This document shows positions 31,101 to 42,782 of a stretch of 64,000 nt of DNA, in pieces. The translations under genes and the position numbers were made by a program. The number at the start of each line of letters is the position of its first letter. Positions within the stretch are counted from its first letter, which is position 1. The notes under the pieces are model-generated. The model made no database searches. It worked only from the letters and a program-made list of their open reading frames with translations, and had not been told where the DNA came from. Source of the stretch: Gnetum montanum (lineage: Eukaryota > Streptophyta > Gnetopsida > Gnetales > Gnetaceae); assembly GCA_015680685.1 (NCBI GenBank), contig MNCI01035277.1, positions 150,247 to 214,246 of the forward strand, written 5' to 3'.

Positions 31101-32174
31101 GCTATGTACTTTATATCAAGTGCCTGAACTCATTGTGCTTTTTCATCTATTGGAGATCTCTTATTAGCTCATATGTGTTGTTTGTACTTGTAGGTGCAAA
31201 GCTTCAATGGAGTCCTTCCAGGGCTACCCATATTGATGGTCTCCCAAAATTACCTAAAGATATTGAGCAGATTCTAAGAGGGATTTATGATGCGGTTTCA
31301 GGTTGTGTTGTTCCAAATGCCAAGTCTCTTTGGACCTGCAGGCGCTCAATTAAACACTTATGGCTTGAAGTTCAATCATTGAAAGAAACTTTGGTGAAGG
31401 TGATAAAGGAGAGGAATGACTTGCAAGCCCGTTATGATTTTGCCTCTACTAGACTGGCTGGTGATAGTACCTAGCGTACATCCAAGATCACCTATGCACA
31501 TTATTAGGTAGGCTTGAATAGCAAGGTGCAGGCGATTCGGGATCTGGCCGAATAGAGGGCCCATATAGATTTACTAAATAGGAAGTTCCATGACTGGAAG
31601 TCCTTTGCATCCAAAGTATGTAAATGGGGCTAGGATCATAAAGATCATAAGCACCAATACAAAAAATGATTGAAGGAGGAATCAGTTGAACGTCGCCGGT
31701 TGGAGATGTTCGTGGAGGGGTTAGGCTTGCGCTCTTCCTATGACAAGTTTGTTGAGTGTACAGAAGTGGAGGGGTCCCTTAAGAGATCCATTACCATTGC
31801 CTCTGGGAAGGCTTCAATAAGTATGTTTTCTCTTGAGTGCTCTTCTTGGTCTTCAGTGGACAAGGGTAAAACCTTAGCTAATATCGACCTCGGACTTGAG
31901 AAAGACTGGGCATGCGTGCCCAAAGAAGAGATTCTACGGTGCTTGAAAGCTAATCTCAGACCTTCCCCACCTGTGAGTGTCTTATTCTTGCATTGTTTTA
32001 TTGCTTTTAATCATCCTCTCTTTTTTAGTATTTTGCTCTTTTAATCTGTTTGTTTGTGTTTAGTTGTTTTGTTATTTTTTATAGGGACGTGGTGATGAGG
32101 CTGGCCCCAGCAGGACGGGAGCTGATGATGTAGAGGAGTTTGGGAACCAGCCCCCTCCTAATACTAATGCATAA
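28152..32174 (+). pseudogene. T2 antisense gene (plus strand), eight exons
   Basis: Exons: about 28152-28173 (tentative, donor GTAAGT), 28484-28933, 29016-29287, 29390-30425, 30536-30814, 30898 to about 31105, 31194-31972, 32085-32174. Exon 2 is 450 bp, as in T1, and holds the best FCP1-like block (VIWFRPNVDAFLSFIL, then NFSVVISSHLSEQL), with LLVVELVGVLSWF at motif I and STLFLACR where the family has a late Asp pair. It also keeps Gln in TLFQNPSG, where T1 and T3 have TAG. Exon 4 has GRTEATLFMKFGEAEESQRW and GLMDLFTTL. Exon 5 is acidic (EEKETREEVIDAISILQEED). Exon 7 is the helical exon; exon 8 ends PPPNTNA. Several in-frame stops remain. It is retained although T2 lost parts of gag, RNase H and integrase. 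Confidence 0.75.
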
Positions 32175-32679
32175 TTTGGCTTGTTAGTCTTGTCAGTTTT
32201 TTTTTAGTTTTTCTGGTATTTTTGGTTGGCTTCATTATTTTTGGAATGTGTAAGGACAGATGCAACATGATCATGGTGTAATATGTCGTCATCATATTGT
32301 TATGTTAACATTCTGTATTACATATATTTATATATTTTGTTTTGCTTTTCCAAGTTTATTTGTGAATGTAAATGTAAACTGGAATCATGTCTGGTAAAAA
32401 TAAAATAAATGCAAACTATAACTTGCAAAATGTAAACGATAATGACGTAGCGAAGTTTTAGTAAACTGACGGTGTATTGTGCTCTAGTTTAAAGCCATTT
32501 TGAGCCATGCGTATTAGTTTAAAGTCATGATGGACTATTACATCTTTATCAAAAAAGGGAAGAGACTGTAGTTGTTTCGGTAAATTTTAAAAGAACCGGC
32601 CATTTATGACCGTGGCTAGTTTAACGTCATTGTGGACATTTGGTAGTTTAACGTCATTCCAGAAACGTGATAGTTCATC
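32175..32679. repeat. T2 boundary repeats after protease, and antisense 3' end
   Basis: 32175-32440 is AT-rich and may hold the antisense polyadenylation region. From 32440 to 32675 about six units such as tagtttaacgtcattgtgga and ctagtttaaagccatttt lie between two convergent 3' ends, as in T1 and T3. Confidence 0.65.
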
Positions 32680-33435
32680 TTAGTTCTTGATGTGTTTCTT
32701 TAGTTTTTGCAATTTTTTGTGAAGGGTGGGATGTGTAGGCATGATTTTGTACTCGCCGTCCCCTTCACTGGATACGTCAAAGGGTAGTTCTGACCAAGAG
32801 ACATCCACGGGAATGGCCCCTATGTCTGCATCCTCCGATGCTTCTTCTGTTTTAGGAAGATCACGGGTTGGAGGTTGACTAATGTCTAGGGTTTCACTAG
32901 TCGTGTCTTGCTTAGGTTCAATGAGTTCAACTTCTGACCCTTGGTTCGTTCCTACGTGTGAGAAAGTAAGTGATGTTGCCACATCCCTATGTATGATAAT
33001 TTCACCACCCTCATAGGGTAGGTGAATTTCTTGATGGATTGGTGATGATACGACTTTTAATTGAGCTAACCAAGGCCATTCCAAAATTAGATTGAATCCC
33101 GACATCTCATCAATGACTACGAATTTGGCTGATGTGGGGAACCGGTCCCCTGCTATGAAATCCAAGGTAATCATGCCTTTCACCACAACACGGGAACCAC
33201 TGAAGGATTTCAAAAAAGATGTTGTCGTTGGCCATATTTGTTCCATGAGGCCCAGTCATTCAATGAAAAGGAAAGGTATTATATTTTTTGCCACTCCATC
33301 ATCTACATGCACCCTATGTATGTTAAATTGGCTAACTTGTGTCATTATAAACATAGGGGCAGTCATGACCTCTCCCGTTTTTTCATCTTATTTAATGTCA
33401 TTGGAATGAAATCCTAGAGATGTGGACCTCGATTC
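32680..33435 (-). pseudogene. pro: T2 aspartic protease
   Basis: Minus strand. The active-site segment HVDDGVAKNIIPF lies near 33270-33310, an Asp-Asp-Gly in place of Asp-Ser/Thr-Gly. It is followed by FSGSRVVVKGMITLDFIAGD and FNLILEWPWLAQLKVVSSP (T1: LILGRSWLAQL), then HQEIHLPYEGGEIIIH. The tail WSELPFDVSSEGDGEYK...LKKHIKN ends at 32680 and shows the full C-terminus that T1 reaches after its TGA. A stop (IEXLG region, near 33250) and a stop near 33437 break the frame. Confidence 0.75.
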
Positions 33436-35563
33436 TTAATGTGGAGACAATACGATGTAAGTAGATGGTTCATTTGCAGGAAGGTCTTCACTAACAGGGA
33501 TTGAAGTCAACATATGCACTAGGGCTTCCCAATGTACCAGGGAGGTCATTACCAGGTTGTACAGGCTTAGAGAGGTGTTCTTTTGCTTTAGGGCCTGTGT
33601 AACCTGGGTCAAGGCACTATCTAAGTCTTTGCTATTTGGAATGTTTTTATCTGTTGAGACTTGATCCATTTGTCCTAACATTTGTATCTCTTGCGGAAGA
33701 GTTTTTGTGTTATTAGCTGTAGCTATTGAATTTGGGACACTGGACACTCCTAAGTTCTTATCTTGACGACTCATGCTAGGCTGATCAGTAACTAGAACCA
33801 TAGGGACAGCACTCAATGGTGTGGGTTTTGGTGGTCTCAACTCATGACCATGACGTTCTTTTGCCAAACGTTCCCTGGTCAGTCTGTCGGGGAGGCGTTC
33901 TCATGAGGATCGCAGGGAAACTGTTGGGGGAAGCATATTGGAGTGTTTCAGCACCTAGATTACAAATGGAACAAGTTGGGTTTGCGATGGCACGTTTTCT
34001 ATTGCAACCGCCAGGTGTACTCGGATGACAAATGGTTTTCACGATGTAAGAGGTGTATGTGTGGAAAAAGGAACTTGTGGAGGTGTTAGTGTAGATATAG
34101 TTTCAGCAGGCACACGAATCACAAAAGGCCTTCATGGGATTTCTTGTTCATTGCTGACATGGATGATGTTAATCACATAGGGTGACTCTTTGGTGTTAAT
34201 AGGGTCTTTGTAGATCCCCATAGACTGATTTTGAGGTCTCACTAGGTTGACTTCGTCAAAGACTATCTCACCCCTATCAATCATATATTGGATGTCTTAT
34301 TTTAGGGTGAAGCAGTAGTCGGTTCCATGCCCACATTGCTGGTGATACTCAAAGAATCTATCTAACCTGAAACATCTTGGAACAAGGGGTTCATTAGCTA
34401 TTGCCAACGTTGGGTCTTTAACTAATTCATAGTATCGGTTGTGTTTTTGAGATGCTACAGGAGACATCTGCTTATGTTGAATCAACCCAGCCTTTAGAAG
34501 TTGGTCCAGTAGTTGTAAAGGCTTCATGGGTAAGGGTGTATACTGGGCAGGGTCTTTTCGTTCGAAGGTACAAGTATGACTTGTGTTAGCAGTTTGGGCA
34601 AAGGAGGATTCAGGTGTAGGTGCAGGAGCGGTTCTTTCGTGACTAGTGGGGGCGGCAGGTTGTTTCCTTTTCTGCCCTACATTGTTGGGTCAAAATTTCT
34701 CTGCCATTGCTATGACTTTTGTTTTAGACTTTTCTTTATCTTTCTTCATATGTTGGCTTTTGAAAGTTAGGTAAGCTAGGTCATGACTTATCTATGCTAC
34801 CTCTTCTATGTTTTTGATTTGGACAAACGCCTAACTAAAGTGCGAGCATTCAGATAATAGAGTTTTGACTTAACGAAATCATTCATGTCACCTTATGTCC
34901 TTGTGAGGGGGAGGGTGAAGTGATAATCGGAGGAATAGCAGGGATGGGCATATTGAATTGGGTGCTGGTTGTAGGGAAATTAGAAATGAGAGTAGATGCT
35001 TCTTGTTGAAAGACAAGTGCTTGAGTGCTTGTAAATGCATGAAGAGACATAGTCTCTCCTATGAAATAGTGGAATAATGGATTTGCGTAAGTATGAGGAC
35101 TGAGAGTGTGGTACGAATCCCCATGTTATGATTGAGCCACGAAATCATCTTCCTCATCTCTGTTTTGAGGCTCTACGGTGGGTTACCACAAGGTTTGATT
35201 CCTTGCCATGAGGAGCTAGGATATGAGTTCGTGATGGGATTCAGAGAGGGGAATCACATCATATGCTGAAGGGGTAAAGTTATGGCCTCCCTTATAGATA
35301 AGTCCATAATGTCGTTTTGCTTCCATTTCCATGCGATCAATGGGTAGGTTAGCTTGGATCTTTACGCAGATAAAATTGTATTATTCTTGGATGAATATTG
35401 TATAGGAGGGGTCATTTCCTTGTAACCTAAGTGATTGGTGAGTTGGCCCTTGAGGGTTCATCTCTCCAATGGAAACTATGGGTTCAGTTGCGGTCACAGG
35501 GTTTGAAATTTTGGCATTAAGGTTAGAAACGGGCAATGTTTCTTTGATCTGAGAAGATTTCAT
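33436..35563 (-). pseudogene. gag: T2 gag, capsid core deleted
   Basis: Minus strand from about Met 35563 (MKSSQIKETLPVS...). The N-terminal Pro-rich part runs to about 34920 (FPTTSTQFNMPIPAIPP). Then, instead of the capsid core found in T1, the sequence goes straight to MNDFVKSKLYYL, the equivalent of T1 FNDFIKSKLYYL. About 170 residues of the gag core are therefore missing. Downstream are the Lys-rich part, the Cys/His motif (FEYHQQCGHGTDYCFTLK, with the first Cys lost) at 34297-34400, and the spacer to the protease (LSLYNLVMTSLVHWEALVHM). Several frameshifts and stops. It could not build a normal capsid. Confidence 0.7.
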
Positions 35564-35639
35564 GTGTGTAACTCGCTTGACTAGTTGAATTTATGTAAGC
35601 AGCATATGCAAGCCTAGCTAGAGCAAGCTGGGCGTATGC

Positions 35640-35960
35640 AAGCTAGTGTGTACAACTGTGCAGTGTGTGCAACTGTGCAACGTGTGCAACTATAGCATAA
35701 CATGCATCATGATTGACAGGGGGCATAATTAACTGCAGCATGTGCAAGCCAGCGTGACCTAGCAACGTGTGCAAGCCAGCGTGACTTATTAGTAGCGTGT
35801 GCAAGCCAGCGTGACTTATTAGCAGCGTGTGCAAGCCAGTGTGACCTAGCAGTGTGTGCAAGCCAGCATGACCTAGCAGCATGTGCAAGCTAGCGTGACT
35901 TATCAGCAGTGTGTGCAAGCCAGCATGACCTATCAGTAGTGTGTGCAAATGCGACTAGCT
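35640..35960 (-). repeat. T2 leader tandem repeats (about 28-36 bp)
   Basis: Around eight direct copies of a unit read on the plus strand as agcgtgtgcaagccagcgtg plus acttattagc. The open frame across it (35643-35948) only reflects the repeat period. The unit contains the LTR-type GCGTGA core. Confidence 0.8.
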
Positions 35961-36133
35961 TGCAGTGTGACTAGGTGGATAGCGTGAGCATGACTGACAG
36001 GGGTTAATGTGTGTAGCTCAAGTTGGGCTTTAGTTTTTAGTACTTGATTTATGCAGCGTTTAACAGGCAATTTGATCAGCATTATTTTAAAACAGGAAAA
36101 ATGAGATTAGGCTCTCCTTCTAGCACAAATTTC

Positions 36134-38025
36134 TGTACAGTCTGAAATTGTCGGTGTAAGGCTGGAGGAAAACGAACACCGAAAGATCTCCGGAGAGATA
36201 CAAATGATCCTACCTTTGCGTGAGGGAAAGCTGAAAAAAAAAACAAAAGTAAAGTGCCTTAGATGGTTTGCATGCAAATCAACCAAGGACTTCCCCGAGC
36301 GTATGCTATGGCCTACATTAGGGTTATCGTAACAAACGCAACGAATATGTAAACAGAGCGTAGATGTAATGTAAAAGACGGAACAGAATGATGCAAATGT
36401 AAATAGTGAACCAAAATAATGCAAACAACGTAATGAACTAGAATAATGCAAACAACGCAATGAACCAGAATAATGTAAACAATGTAATGGAAGGCAAAAG
36501 ATTGTATTATATTGATCTGGAGAATAAAGTGGATCGGTCAAAACGTAGTTGCGTGTGCAGATGGTAGGTCAAACGTCAAGCCCTAGGATCAAGGATGAAG
36601 CCTTTGCAAATGCTTAAGTGCTAGGGAATCGTGTGTGCTTGAGCGGCCAAGGTTGCCAGTCAATGCTCTTTAGGTTGTCCTTTTGCAAAATTGCCAACCT
36701 TGTTTATGTCAATGAACTGGGTATTTATACATTTTGCTAGGCTTCGGAGTAGGATTCGTGAATGAGGTCAATGGTTGTGAGATCCGAGAAAAATAGATCG
36801 CGTGACAGGTGTGCATGGGTAGACTACATTCTAGACTAGATGCACTATATTTTACAATCTTTCCTAGCTTGCGCAAGCTAGCTTACGCCCATGTAGTGTA
36901 AGAGCTTGACTAGCTTAAAAAATGTGAAAAATTTACAATGATTGATAATGTACAACAAGAGATCTTACCTTCAGCTTGTTTGGAATTTCTGGATCTGTGA
37001 CCTAGCTACTGCTAAAAATATTTTTACTTCACCAAGGTTGCCAACGTGTGTTGAAGTGCTTTTGCTTGGTCGTGATGAGTGCTCACGCTAGGCTCACGCT
37101 GCCAGCGTGACCTTAGCTTGACCTTGGCATGCGTGATCAAAAATGATGTGTTTCATGTCAAAATTCCACCTTTAAGACCTGTTTTTGAAGTGTAACTACT
37201 ACTTGACCTTGAAAATGTCCTGTATGCTTAATTTGAGCCTGTTTGTGCTTGGATTTGGGCCATTTTGGCAGCTCACGCTGGGTTCACGTTGTCAACGTGA
37301 GCTCAATGTGACCCTAACGTGACCTCAGCATGACCAACTGGAAGTGACACATTTTGAGCTGAATTTTGACCTCTGGCGCCTATTCTTTGAAGTGCAACTA
37401 TTGCCTGCTCTCCAAGGTGGCCTGGATGCTGAATTTGAGTTTGTACTTGCATTGATTTGGGCCACTTTTAGTAGCTCACGCTAGGCTCACGCTATCAGCG
37501 TGACCCCAGTGTGACCTCAGCGTGACCAAGACAAAATGTCACGTTTCATGCCTAAACTTTGATTTTCTGGAGCCTGTGAACACGTAGAACTGTTGCCTGT
37601 CCTTGGGGGTTGAGTTGATGCTGAAATTGTGCTTGGGACTACTTGATTTGACCTATTTTTATTTGGTCACACTGGGCTCACGCTATCAACGTGACCTTAG
37701 TGTGACCCCAGCGTGACTTGGGTGTGAGTAAATAAATCATGTGATTTGAGCTTAATTTTCGATGTTCTGGAGGCTGGGGACTGCAATGAACATCATTGAA
37801 GCTTGAGGGGAGTCCACATGCTCGAATTTAGATTGTTTGGACTTGGTTTGGAAGCTATCAGGGTTGGTCACGTTGAGGTCAAGCTAGCTTGATAGCGTGA
37901 GCAAGCTGGCTTGAGCAAGCTAGGCGTGAGTTCCATGCCTTAGTCAAATTTTTGCCTCCCAAGACTCAAGAGGCTCTGAATTGTTCTCATTTCAAAGTGT
38001 TGAGCTGAAATTTTGTGGTGTTTCA
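36134..38025 (-). repeat. T2 5' LTR (1892 bp)
   Basis: On the minus strand it runs from TGAAACACCAC at 38025 to GACTGTACA at 36134. The end is fixed by comparison with T1: the leader block after it (tgctagaaggag) matches T1 after its LTR. TATAAATAC is at 36729-36721. About five modules near 37080, 37270, 37480, 37670 and 37870 carry TCACGCTG/CAGCGTGA motifs. The flank acctc at 38026-38030 is the target-site copy. Confidence 0.9.
36721..36729 (-). promoter_or_regulatory. T2 LTR TATA box
   Basis: TATAAATAC on the minus strand, with the equivalent at 4324-4332 in the other LTR. It would drive the genomic transcript. Confidence 0.55.
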
Positions 38026-39900
38026 ACCTCTGCAAGGGCCTTTGTGAGCATCCTAGAGAATGCACAATTGATCCACATCAGGAACACACTAGTGAACTAG
38101 GCCATTGGTGCACACCTTGTAAAGGTGTCCATTGATTTCCACGAAGTATTTGGCCCAATAAAGAAACTGTTGTTTCTTTCTAAAGTCTGTAGGAATTTGT
38201 TCATTTATTGCAATAGTAAAGAGGAGTTCATCTAGGAATTGATTAGAGACCTCATCTTTATTGTCCCATCTTAATTAAGAGAGGTGATCAGTGACCAGAT
38301 TCTCAATCCCCTTTCGGTCTATCATAATGAGATTGAAATCCTACAAGATCATAAGACACTGTATCATACAAGGGCTCATCGTCAGCTTGTTCATCAAGAA
38401 GTAGATGGCATTGTATTCTGTGTGCAAAAACACCTTGTAGCCATGCACACAGTGCTTGAACTTCTCAAGAGTAAATACCAAAGCCATCAGTTCTTTTTTT
38501 CGTTGTGGTGTAATTCAACTGTGCATCCACAATGCTTTGGCTCATACAGTGGATGTAATATGGATGTTTCTTACCATCCAATTGCATAAGCACCATTCCC
38601 AAAGCAAAATTAGATGCATCCATCATTATGTCAAATGGTCTGGACCAATCTGGTACCTATAGAATTAGAGTTTCTACGAGTTTTTCCTTCAACTATTGGA
38701 ACACATGTTCACACTCCTTAGTTAAGATGAACGGAGCATCTTTCTTCATAAGCTTGACCAACGACTTTGCAATCTTAGAGAAATTCTCCATGAATCGTCG
38801 ATAGTAGCTAGTATGTCCAAGGAATGATCTGACATCTTTGACTATCTTTGGTTGGCATGTAATTCCTTGGATGAACCTTATCTTTTCTGGGTTGACCTCA
38901 ATCCCTTCTTATGAAATTTAGTGCCCCAACACAATGCCTTCTTGGACCATGAGATGACTCTTTTGCCAATTGAGCCATAGATTTGTTTCGACACATCTTT
39001 TCAGTACTTGCTCAAAGTAGTTCAAGGCTTGCTCAAATGTAGCTCCATAGGTGTAGAAGTCATCCATGAAGACTTCCATACCACTACCGATCTGCTGTTG
39101 AAAAATATTAAGGACTAGACATTGAAATGTTGTAGGGGCATTTCACAAACCGAATGACATCTTACAATATGCAAAAGTCCCCCAGGGACTCATGAATGTT
39201 GTCTTGGCCTGATCTTCTAGTACAATTTGGATTTGGTTATAGCCACTATAATCATACAAGAAGCTATAATAACAATGCCTAGATATGATGTCCAACACTT
39301 GATCCACAAATGGCAATGGAAAGTGATCTTTAAATGTTGTCATGTTCAATAGCCTAAAGTCGATGTAGACCTACCATTTGCCACCTTTCTTTGGCACAAC
39401 TACAAGTGGGCTAACCCACTCACTATCCACGATGGGATAGATAAACCTTGCCTTGAGGAGTTGTTCTATTTCGTTCTTGATGATCTACTTCAATTTGGGG
39501 TTCAGCTACCTTTGTGGCTACCTTCTTGGCTTCATGGTCGGGTTGGTGTAAATGTGATGTTGGCATATCCTTGGATCGATTCTTGTCAGCTCTAGATATG
39601 ACCAAGCAAATGTTGTTGGCCATTTGTTAACAACCCTTTATAGGTTTTCTTTTTATTTAGGAGCATGTTTGGCATTAATTATGACCAGCTTACCATTGTT
39701 TAAGAATGCATACTCCATGCTAGCTAGTAAATTTTTCAGCTCTAGGAGCTCCTGCTTGAAGTTATTAGGGATTTCCAACTTTTTCCAACAAGTATCATCA
39801 TCTTCATTATTAGAGAGTTGGTGATGAACTTGCTCAAGTTCATCCATGCTTTCAACATAAGCACATGTTAGGCTCTTAGTTGGTTCCATGCATAATGTGT
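38026..39900 (-). pseudogene. pol: A1 RT, RNase H and integrase N-terminus
   Basis: Minus strand with many stops. RT: LLNMTTFKDHFPLPFVDQVLD, YDYSGYNQIQI, MSPWGTFAYCKMSFGL and FMDDF (39050-39085), so the active-site Asp pair is still encoded. RNase H: FDIMMDASNFALGMVLMQ (about 38590) and ELMALVFTLEKFKHC. The linker has DRKGIENLVTDHLS. The integrase start has HLYKVCTNGLVH and CVPDVDQLCIL, ending DAHKGPC at the T2 junction, just where the second zinc-binding half is expected. A conserved region before RT (DPRICQHHIY) supports the start near 39889. Order and motifs are those of Athila. Confidence 0.8.
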
Positions 39901-40027
39901 TGCTATCTGAGTTAGCTATTAGCCACTGGGTGCCCTCCTACTTTGTGGCTGATGTGTACAGGCACCTTTGTACTACTGTTTCTTGTGCACATTAAGTGCA
40001 TGCTTTAATAGATGTACTTTTAATTAA

Positions 40028-40318
40028 CTAGATTTTCTGCATGCAATTGCACCCATTATCACTATATGTGATGCATGGAATGCAGTTTTTCTCTATCTTT
40101 TCAAATTCATTTTCTTTGGATATTTCCAAGGAGAGATTCCTTATGCCCATACGTGCATCGACCGTGCTTAACCAAGCCCTTCCCATAATAATGGGGAAGT
40201 CACCATTGCAATTTTCAACCTTGATCACCAGAAAATCAGTAGGATAGGACCACCCACTAACAGTGGTCATAATGTCCTCCACTAATCCTAAAGGAATAGT
40301 GATTGATTGCTTTGCCAA
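40028..40318 (-). pseudogene. pro: A1 protease region
   Basis: An open 96-residue minus-strand stretch contains PLGLVEDIMTTVSGWSYPTD, FLVIKVENCNGDFPIIMGRA and WLSTVDARMGI, the characteristic C-terminal half of Athila retropepsins. The active-site half should lie upstream (about 40380-40420, where a GSGVNLI-like reading occurs), but the frame is broken. Confidence 0.7.
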
Positions 40319-40329
40319 TTCTAAATGGA

Positions 40330-42660
40330 TGTTGCTCTCCTTGAGAGGTGGTAGGTCCTAGGCCTTGTACATGTCGTGAGAGATAAGGTTGACACCAGAA
40401 CCAGAATCAAGAAGAGCCTTGCATGGCTCATGTCTAGCAATTTGCAAGTAAATGAGAGGACTTCCTGGGTCAGATCTTTTTGTGAGAAGATTGCCAGCCT
40501 TGATCCAATTGGAAACAACATGAGTTAGCATCATAGTGTAGATCTGAGGTGAAGTTTGGTTTAAAGGGCACTCAAAGGTGTTTGATGCAAAGGATGAGGG
40601 TGTTGAAAATGCAGGGTGACCAGCCGCATTAGGTTGTGAGGGTTTAGGAGGATTGTTGGGTTGGAAAAAGGGTCATTTCCTGGATCGATTATCCAAACCA
40701 CTTGGTGGAAAAACCAATTATGAGTGTACAACCCTCGTAGCATTTTGTTGTTGTGGCTATGGAGGAATTTTTTCCTACATGGATAGAGTAAGAGGTAACT
40801 AGGTAGAGGGCAAAGGTATGTGTGTAGATGGATGTGGAGGGTAGTATGGATATGGGTTCTCTCCTCAAGTAGATGGTGAAAGTGTTCGATGGTACTCTAA
40901 AGGGTAATAGTGATGTTGAAATGAGGCATGGCTTGCATAACGTTTTGAAGAGATAAGTTACTAAACATAGTACCCATATGGATCTGGTTACCTATAAGGA
41001 TACTGCTATCTTGGTGGTAGCATTCCCCACAACTGTGGTTGGTGCCACTATTGATATTGTTCATATAGTTGTGGTGGAGCTCCACTTGGGTAATAAGCTT
41101 ATCGTTGCTCGTGGAACTACCTTGGATCACCTTGAGGATAAGGTAATCGTCTAGGTGCTTGCCTATGTGCTAGTCGAGGATTCAATGCATACACCCTAAA
41201 CTCTTGTAAGTGTGACACCATAGGGAAACACCCATTTGCATGTTCGTATTGATAGATGTTACAACTAGTATCATCTTCAAAGTCTGTCTCCACAACTTCC
41301 TCTACTATGACAGCTTTTCCCTTACCTCTCTAGTAGGCATGTTTAGCTTCTTTTTGCCTCCTGTGGTTATGATCACTATTTTTCTCTTTGGATTCTTCAG
41401 CAATCTTCATAGCAGTTTGGAATTTTCCATCCAAAGATTCCCATAATTTATCAACCTTTGCCGAAATATCAAAAATATATTTTTGGATGGTTAAGGTTTT
41501 CCTATTCATCACTTTATTGAGTGATGACTCCTCCTTGTCACAAAATTGGACCTCTCGTTTCCTAATGGAAGGATCCCTATTATACTCTTGAGCACTTTTT
41601 CTTTTTCACAACTCACCTTCTTCTTTTGCTACCTACTCTATAAGCCTTTGGATCTGATAAGCTCTTAATTTAGATAGTCTTCCTTAGGCATAAATCCTAA
41701 GAGTTCTTCTGGTTTTGGATCTAAGCCCATCTATGATGTGGTGGAGTTGTTTCCTTTGAGAATAATCATGGCCAGGGCATCGATGTAAGAGTGAATAATA
41801 TCTACCCATGGTGGCATACAAGGGTTCATGTGTTCCCTATTTCTAGCCTTGGATTTGCTTTCTCAGATTGAACACTTTGAAGTACGTCTAGTATTCGTCA
41901 TTAAACAGCTCTAACATGGTACTCCATCGATGAATGGATTCTAGTTCCAAGGACTGATACTAGCTCTCAACTTCCTTAATGAATGTCCTTGGGAAAAGCT
42001 TGAGTTTCTAGCAATCGTTTTCAATATTCTATAAGGCACAAGCATTGTGGAAAGCTTGTAGATGATTCTGTTGATCAGAATTATATCCCCCCTCAAATTG
42101 TGGGATATTATTCATTTCTAAGTGCTTGATTTGGCTATCTCTCACATGCCTAGTTGAGATCTTTATTGCCTCTACAATGTTGAGCATGCTTTGACTCATT
42201 AACAGAGGTTCATCATCATGATTGCATCGATGACGTCAATGATGGTTTTTGTCATCTCTATGTTCTTGATGGCCTTGACGGTCTCTGTTGTCTCATTGAT
42301 CATCTTCATCATGATTATTTCAACGACAGCTTCTATGAGAACTAGCAGATGAAGAGGAATGTTCAGAATCAGATGAAGAGGATGAAGAGGAAGGTGGACT
42401 ATCACCACCACCATGGTGTCTACCACCACCTCTTCATTCATTAAGACCACCATCCTTAGATCCCTTGCCATTATGATGTTAACTCGAGTTCCTACCTTGA
42501 TTGTCACTTTTTTCTAAACCTGATTTATAAATAGTGGATCGTAGGTTCAAGGTCACACCCTCATCACCAATAACATAAGGTGAAGAATTTTCATATTGAG
42601 AATCCTCTAGAGGAGGATCCACATTGTCATCTTGGTTCAGCAGGAACAAGGGATTAGTGA
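40330..42660 (-). pseudogene. gag: A1 gag
   Basis: The capsid core is at about 41850-42190 and matches A2 gag (1-452) piece by piece (for example the HDAC/QNIDSEW region), with several stops and frameshifts. Downstream, 40350-41830 is a degraded Gln/Pro/Tyr-rich gag C-terminus. The minus-strand ORF 42199-42507, rich in Met and Ile, is a shadow of the correct gag frame, which is Asp/Arg/His-rich here. It is too damaged to assign a start. Confidence 0.6.
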
Positions 42661-42782
42661 AATGTTTCCCCTTTGCAAACTCATGGTGCTTTGCCTAGTG
42701 TTGATCTCACTTGTGTTGTGTTTCAATGGACTTTTATAGTTTCTAGTGAACTTTGCTTTAAGGTCATTCATTATCTTCGCGA

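Larger units (their letters stand above)
4013..38025 (-). mobile_element. Tat-lineage Ty3/gypsy element T2, with T1 nested inside
   Basis: Minus-strand element: 5' LTR 38025-36134, leader with tandem repeats, gag-protease 35563-32680, antisense gene on the plus strand 28152-32174, RT through integrase remnant 26381-24396, boundary repeats, then T1 inserted at 24052/6659, remaining 3' untranslated sequence to the polypurine tract, and a truncated 3' LTR 5618-4013. Without T1 it is about 16.6 kb. It sits in the integrase zinc-binding region of A1. The base run acctc (38026-38030) is the right-hand target site; the left copy is lost with the LTR end. Large internal deletions (gag core, first RNase H, integrase core) make it non-autonomous. 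Confidence 0.85.

Noticed and set aside
35643-35948. 101-residue repetitive ORF (HTLL/GHAGL repeats)
   Set aside because: Produced by the tandem leader repeat of T2; the unit length fits the repeat, and no domain or start context supports a protein.
35735-35950. CRISPR-like array
   Set aside because: Units are direct tandem repeats without unique spacers, in a plant retroelement leader.
42199-42507. 102-residue Met/Ile-rich minus-strand ORF
   Set aside because: A shadow of the Asp/Arg/His-rich gag N-terminal part of A1 in another frame.
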